DNA from: UBA3775 sp964584255
GTDB taxonomy: Bacteria; Bacillota; Clostridia; Lachnospirales; Lachnospiraceae
NCBI GenBank assembly: GCA_964584255.1
Contig: CAZOZM010000006.1
Coordinates: 62,001 to 126,000 of the forward strand
Direction: 5' to 3'
DNA: 64,000 nucleotides
The translations under genes and the position numbers were made by a program. Under the pieces are notes generated by a model that was not told the origin of the DNA, made no database searches, and saw nothing but the letters and a program-made list of their open reading frames with translations. Shown one piece after another: positions 60,424 to 64,000 of this stretch (within the stretch, counting starts at the first letter, position 1; every line of letters starts with the position of its first letter).

Positions 60424-63240
60424 ATGACAAGAAGTTACTTCAAAAACATAATCAGAACCATAAGAATGAGTCTTGGGAGATACTTTGCGCTGATTTGCAT
60501 TGTTATGTTGGGAGTTATGTTTTATGTCGGCTTAAAGATTACAACCGAAGACATGACAGATTCCGGAAATGCATATTTCGAGGAAACAAACTTCTATGAT
60601 TATTGTCTGGTTTCAGGTGCAGGCTTCGATGCCGACACAGTCAGATATATAAGTGAAAATGCTGCGGTATTTAACGTAGAAGGCTCTTATTACAGGGATT
60701 ATATCATAGATGCGGACGGATTTGAAAATAAGGTTGCCAGAATTCATGGAATTACAAAAGAAATCAATAAGCTGGTCGTTAAGGAAGGCAGGGAACCGAT
60801 AAACAGCAATGAGTGTGTTGTGGATTCAAGATATTTTGATTCAGACATAATTGGAAAAAAGATTAAAATATCTGATGTAAACACGGAAGAAGCAAGAGGT
60901 GAGCTGCTTTACGATGAGTTTGTCGTATGCGGAACAGTTGATTCGCCTTTGTACATAAGTTACCAGCGTGGAACCTCCAATATCGGAAACGGTTCAATTG
61001 CATGTTTTATTTTTGTGGATCCAAATGCGTTTACGACTGATTATTACTCTCAGGTGTTTGTTGATTCTGAAAACGGATACCTGACTTACAGTGACAGATA
61101 TGATGATTATCTTGATGAAAACAGACAGATTTTTGAGAAACTGTTGAAAGACTGCCTTGAAATCCGTATGGAAAATATAGCATACAAGGTGGAACAGAAA
61201 AGTGTCGAAATAGGAACGGCAGAGGGAGTATATCACAGCGCCCTGGTTGAATATGAAACATTGGAATCGGAATATTCCGGGATTTCCGATGAATTGGACG
61301 GACTAAAGGCAGAACTTTCGGATGCCAAAAGAGAAGAAGTAGTACAGAAGATAAGGTACGAAAACAGTTACGATTTTTTAAATGATGAACAGAAGGCAGA
61401 GTACCTGAAGAAAATGGAAGACGCAGTCGAATATGCTGAATCTGTCAGGGAAAGTGTATCATCACTTCAGGAGTATGCTGACTCATGTGCCGAAATTCTT
61501 GAAAACACGAAGAAGGAACTTGATGAAACGGAAAAAGAATTGGAAGAAGCACGCAGCAGATTAAACAATGCAATTCCGGAAAATCCTCAGATTCAGTTAA
61601 TGACAAGAAAGGATAATCAAGGATGTTCGGAGTATAAAAGCAATGCTGAGATAGTTGAATCAATTGCGTTGATATTTCCTGTATTCTTTGTGATTGTTGC
61701 TGCACTTGTCTGTATTACAACAATGAGCCGTATGATTGCTGAGGAAAGAACCCAGATAGGAGTTCTTAAGGCATTGGGATATGGAAGAATGTCGATACTT
61801 TTTAAATATGTTTTGTATTCGTTCAGTGCGCTTTTTGCAGGCTGTATTTTGGGATTTTATGTAGGAAGCATTTTGTTTCCATATGTAATCTGGAAGGCGT
61901 ATATGCTTATGTATACATATACTGACAGGACAAGTATGATATTTGAATACAAATATCTCGTAATCTGTCTTATTGTATCGGCTGTTGTTATTCTCGGCAG
62001 TACGGTACTGACTGTTATTTCGGTTGTGAGGGAAAATGCGGCTGAAATGATAAGACCGAGAGCACCGGAGCCGGGAAAGAGAATATTGTTGGAGAAGGTA
62101 AAACCTCTGTGGTCAAAACTTTCTTTTATGCAGAAGATTTCTTTGAGAAACTGTTTCAGATACAAGAAGCGTTTCTTTATGATGATGTTTGGTATTGCCG
62201 GATGTACGGCACTGCTAATAATCGGTTTTGGCATTAAAGATTCAATATCCGGAATATGTAATCTTCAGTATGGTGAAATAGAAAAGTATGACTACCAGAT
62301 CAGTATTTCATCAAATGCTGCTGAAGAAGAAAAAGCGGAAATGGAAACAGCAATCAAAAATCTTAACCTGGAAAGCGTGGGAATTATGCGAAAAGCTGTT
62401 GAAATCTCCACAAATGACAGTACAAAAAGTGCAATACTTATTGCGGGTGATGATTTCGACAGAATGCAGAAGGTCGTAAATTTTAATACGGATACCGAAA
62501 AGACCAGGCCGGAAGGTGAAAAGGAGTGTATGATAAGTGAGAATCTTGCGGATTCACTGAAAATAAAAACGGGAGATGTCATTACAATACAGTATGAAAA
62601 TCTTACGGAGGCAGAATATCGGGTATCAGCGGTTTTTGAAAACTATATAAACAACTATATTTTTGTAACAGATGAGGCATATGAGTTAAGCGGTGATAAA
62701 TTCAGTATCAACTGTTTTTATGCTTCGGACAATGAAAGAGCAGATGGGACTACGGCACGCCTGTCCGATATGGAGAATGTTGTAAACGTTACTGACCTTG
62801 AAATTACCAGGGATTATTTCAATAAAATGGTAAAAAGTCTGAATATTGTCGTATATTTGGTTATATGTTGTGCGGCAGTTCTCGCATTTGTGGTTCTTTA
62901 CAATCTGAACAATATAAATATAATGGAGAGGATAAGGGAAATCGCAACAATCAAGGTTTTGGGATTCGGAAGAAAGGAAACGGCATCATATGTTTTCCGT
63001 GAGAATCTGATACTAACCGTAATGGGCGCGGGATTGGGACTGCCGCTCGGAAAACTTATGCATTTTCTGGTTATGGACAAAATCAGGGTTGATATGATAT
63101 GCTTTGATATACATATTAAGTTTGTCAGTTACGTTATCAGCGTAATGATTACGTTGTTTTTCAGTATCTGTGTGAATATGTTTATGAGAAGAAAAACGGA
63201 TGATATTAATATGTCGGAATCTCTAAAGGCAATAGAATAA
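60424..63240 (+). CDS. FtsX-family ABC permease with external coiled coil
   Basis: The 938-residue protein has one N-terminal helix (about residues 17-38), a large external region with a coiled coil near residues 265-400 (VEYETLESEYSGISDELDGL and following), then membrane helices of a first FtsX unit at about 420-560 (AEERTQIGVLKALGYGRMSI). A second helix near 600, a further external domain, and a final FtsX unit (IREIATIKVLGFGRKETASY) follow. This 10-helix type is common in Firmicutes and often linked to antimicrobial peptide resistance or cell-envelope work; the substrate is not shown by sequence. GGGGGA directs the ATG at 60424. Confidence 0.87.
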   Translation: MTRSYFKNIIRTIRMSLGRYFALICIVMLGVMFYVGLKITTEDMTDSGNAYFEETNFYDYCLVSGAGFDADTVRYISENAAVFNVEGSYYRDYIIDADGFENKVARIHGITKEINKLVVKEGREPINSNECVVDSRYFDSDIIGKKIKISDVNTEEARGELLYDEFVVCGTVDSPLYISYQRGTSNIGNGSIACFIFVDPNAFTTDYYSQVFVDSENGYLTYSDRYDDYLDENRQIFEKLLKDCLEIRMENIAYKVEQKSVEIGTAEGVYHSALVEYETLESEYSGISDELDGLKAELSDAKREEVVQKIRYENSYDFLNDEQKAEYLKKMEDAVEYAESVRESVSSLQEYADSCAEILENTKKELDETEKELEEARSRLNNAIPENPQIQLMTRKDNQGCSEYKSNAEIVESIALIFPVFFVIVAALVCITTMSRMIAEERTQIGVLKALGYGRMSILFKYVLYSFSALFAGCILGFYVGSILFPYVIWKAYMLMYTYTDRTSMIFEYKYLVICLIVSAVVILGSTVLTVISVVRENAAEMIRPRAPEPGKRILLEKVKPLWSKLSFMQKISLRNCFRYKKRFFMMMFGIAGCTALLIIGFGIKDSISGICNLQYGEIEKYDYQISISSNAAEEEKAEMETAIKNLNLESVGIMRKAVEISTNDSTKSAILIAGDDFDRMQKVVNFNTDTEKTRPEGEKECMISENLADSLKIKTGDVITIQYENLTEAEYRVSAVFENYINNYIFVTDEAYELSGDKFSINCFYASDNERADGTTARLSDMENVVNVTDLEITRDYFNKMVKSLNIVVYLVICCAAVLAFVVLYNLNNINIMERIREIATIKVLGFGRKETASYVFRENLILTVMGAGLGLPLGKLMHFLVMDKIRVDMICFDIHIKFVSYVISVMITLFFSICVNMFMRRKTDDINMSESLKAIE

Positions 63241-63258
63241 AAGTTGTGGAGGATGAGT

Positions 63259-64000
63259 ATGAAAAAGTACTACAGAACCTATACTGTTATAGATGAAAAC
63301 ATAGTAAGGGACAATCTTCTGTCAATGAAGAAACTGATAGAACCCGGCGTAAAAATTCTTGCCGTGATTAAAGCGGATGCTTACGGACACGGTGCGGTTC
63401 GTATTGCAGAATGCATTAACGACGAGTGTGACTATTTCGGGGTAGCGACGGTTGATGAAGCCGTAGAACTTCGAAATGCCGGTATAGCAAAAGGAATTCT
63501 TATTTTGGGATATTCAGCTCATGAAGAATATTTTGACATAATTGAGCATGATATAACTCCGGTTATATACAGATATGAAGATGCATATATACTAAACACA
63601 CTGGCTGCCAGAAGAAATAAAAAAGTGAAGATACATCTGGCAGTTGATACCGGAATGGGGAGAATCGGATTTCGAAACAGAGAAGATGAAATTAAAGAGG
63701 CAGACCGGATTTTTGAACTTTCAAATCTGGTGGTAGAGGGCATTTTCTCCCATTTTTCCTGTGCGGATGACAAAGACAAAACAAAGACAATGCAGCAGGC
63801 GGAAAACTTTGAAAGCTTTCTGAAAAGTATGAAAAATTCAGCCGGAATTGCAATCAGACATATTTCAAATTCAGCCGGAATCATAAATTATAATTATCAC
63901 TATGACATGGTCAGAGACGGTATATCATTATACGGATATTATCCGTCTGAGTTTACGGATAAGTCAAAACTTTTAATCAGTCCTGCATTGGAGTGGCATG
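63259..64000 (+). CDS. alr: Alanine racemase, 5' part (cut by the window end)
   Basis: The frame opens at ATG 63259, with GGAGG six bases upstream, and runs past 64000. The first 247 residues show AVIKADAYGHGAVRIAE near residue 35, with the PLP-binding Lys, then FGVATVDEAVELRNAG, and HLAVDTGMGRIGFR near residue 120. These are the N-terminal barrel motifs of fold-type III alanine racemases, which make D-alanine for peptidoglycan. The catalytic Tyr from the C-terminal part is outside the window, so amino acid specificity (Ala or Ser) cannot be tested. It follows the FtsX-type gene by 18 bases. Confidence 0.9.
   Translation, partial: MKKYYRTYTVIDENIVRDNLLSMKKLIEPGVKILAVIKADAYGHGAVRIAECINDECDYFGVATVDEAVELRNAGIAKGILILGYSAHEEYFDIIEHDITPVIYRYEDAYILNTLAARRNKKVKIHLAVDTGMGRIGFRNREDEIKEADRIFELSNLVVEGIFSHFSCADDKDKTKTMQQAENFESFLKSMKNSAGIAIRHISNSAGIINYNYHYDMVRDGISLYGYYPSEFTDKSKLLISPALEWH

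Overview
The window looks like a chromosomal segment from a strictly anaerobic, low-GC Clostridia bacterium, most likely Lachnospiraceae. The evidence is AT-rich coding sequence, strong AAGGAGG-type ribosome binding sites, sigma-A-type promoters (TTGACA-17-TATAAT), many intrinsic terminators, a GlnRS, DUF3810, DUF6062-like and DUF6106-like proteins, a SpoVAF/GerA-type spore protein, and oxygen-sensitive electron-transfer enzymes (NfnSL, HdrABC/Flx). The species call is inference. I see no phage, IS element or CRISPR array. The window is mostly core metabolism with several unusual regulatory or architectural features.

Layout. 1-10.3 kb (+): xylulokinase, a methyltransferase, Hsp33, adenylosuccinate lyase, M18 aminopeptidase, dUTPase, a CobW/COG0523 metal GTPase with a long His/Cys-rich tandem repeat, a second CobW-like protein that appears fused to a DUF1980-type domain, and a CE2-like SGNH esterase. 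10.3-14.0 kb (-): a heterodimeric ABC exporter with one degenerate ATPase half. 14-20 kb: a DUF3810 membrane protein, a small membrane protein, a CBS/CorC transporter (-), a SpoVAF-like protein and cytidine deaminase. 20.0-22.6 kb: one strong promoter drives tRNA-Met, and 26 bases further on starts a 19-residue Phe/Tyr-rich leader peptide, then an intrinsic terminator, then DAHP synthase and chorismate mutase/prephenate dehydratase. This looks like a tRNA-linked transcription attenuator for aromatic amino acid synthesis.

22.7-35.1 kb (+): ispF, an esterase, cysS, mrnC, rlmB, tRNA-Thr, a membrane-anchored protein, glnS, two small family proteins, guaB, an amidase and an M20-type peptidase. 35.1-42.0 kb (-): a large MacB-like ABC protein, NADP-type glutamate dehydrogenase, and the electron-bifurcating transhydrogenase pair NfnL/NfnS.

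42.4-55.4 kb (+) is the most striking part. L-lactate dehydrogenase with its own promoter and terminator is followed by a roughly 10-kb apparent operon: fumC, hdrB, hdrC, hdrA, flxD/mvhD, flxC, flxB, flxA, and a fumarate-reductase-like iron-sulfur subunit and flavoprotein. There is no membrane anchor subunit. After a terminator and a fresh promoter comes an AspT/SucE-type carrier. The gene set suggests a soluble, NADH-linked, probably flavin-bifurcating fumarate reductase (malate to fumarate to succinate, with ferredoxin reduced in parallel) plus a possible succinate exporter. A 12-bp palindrome overlaps the fumC promoter. Downstream (+) lie glyA, a lipoprotein, topB, a two-gene ABC/FtsX transporter, and the 5' part of an alanine racemase gene cut by the window end.

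Several starts were placed by ribosome binding site and family alignment rather than by the longest frame; each entry says so. Family names come from recognising motifs, not from database searches.
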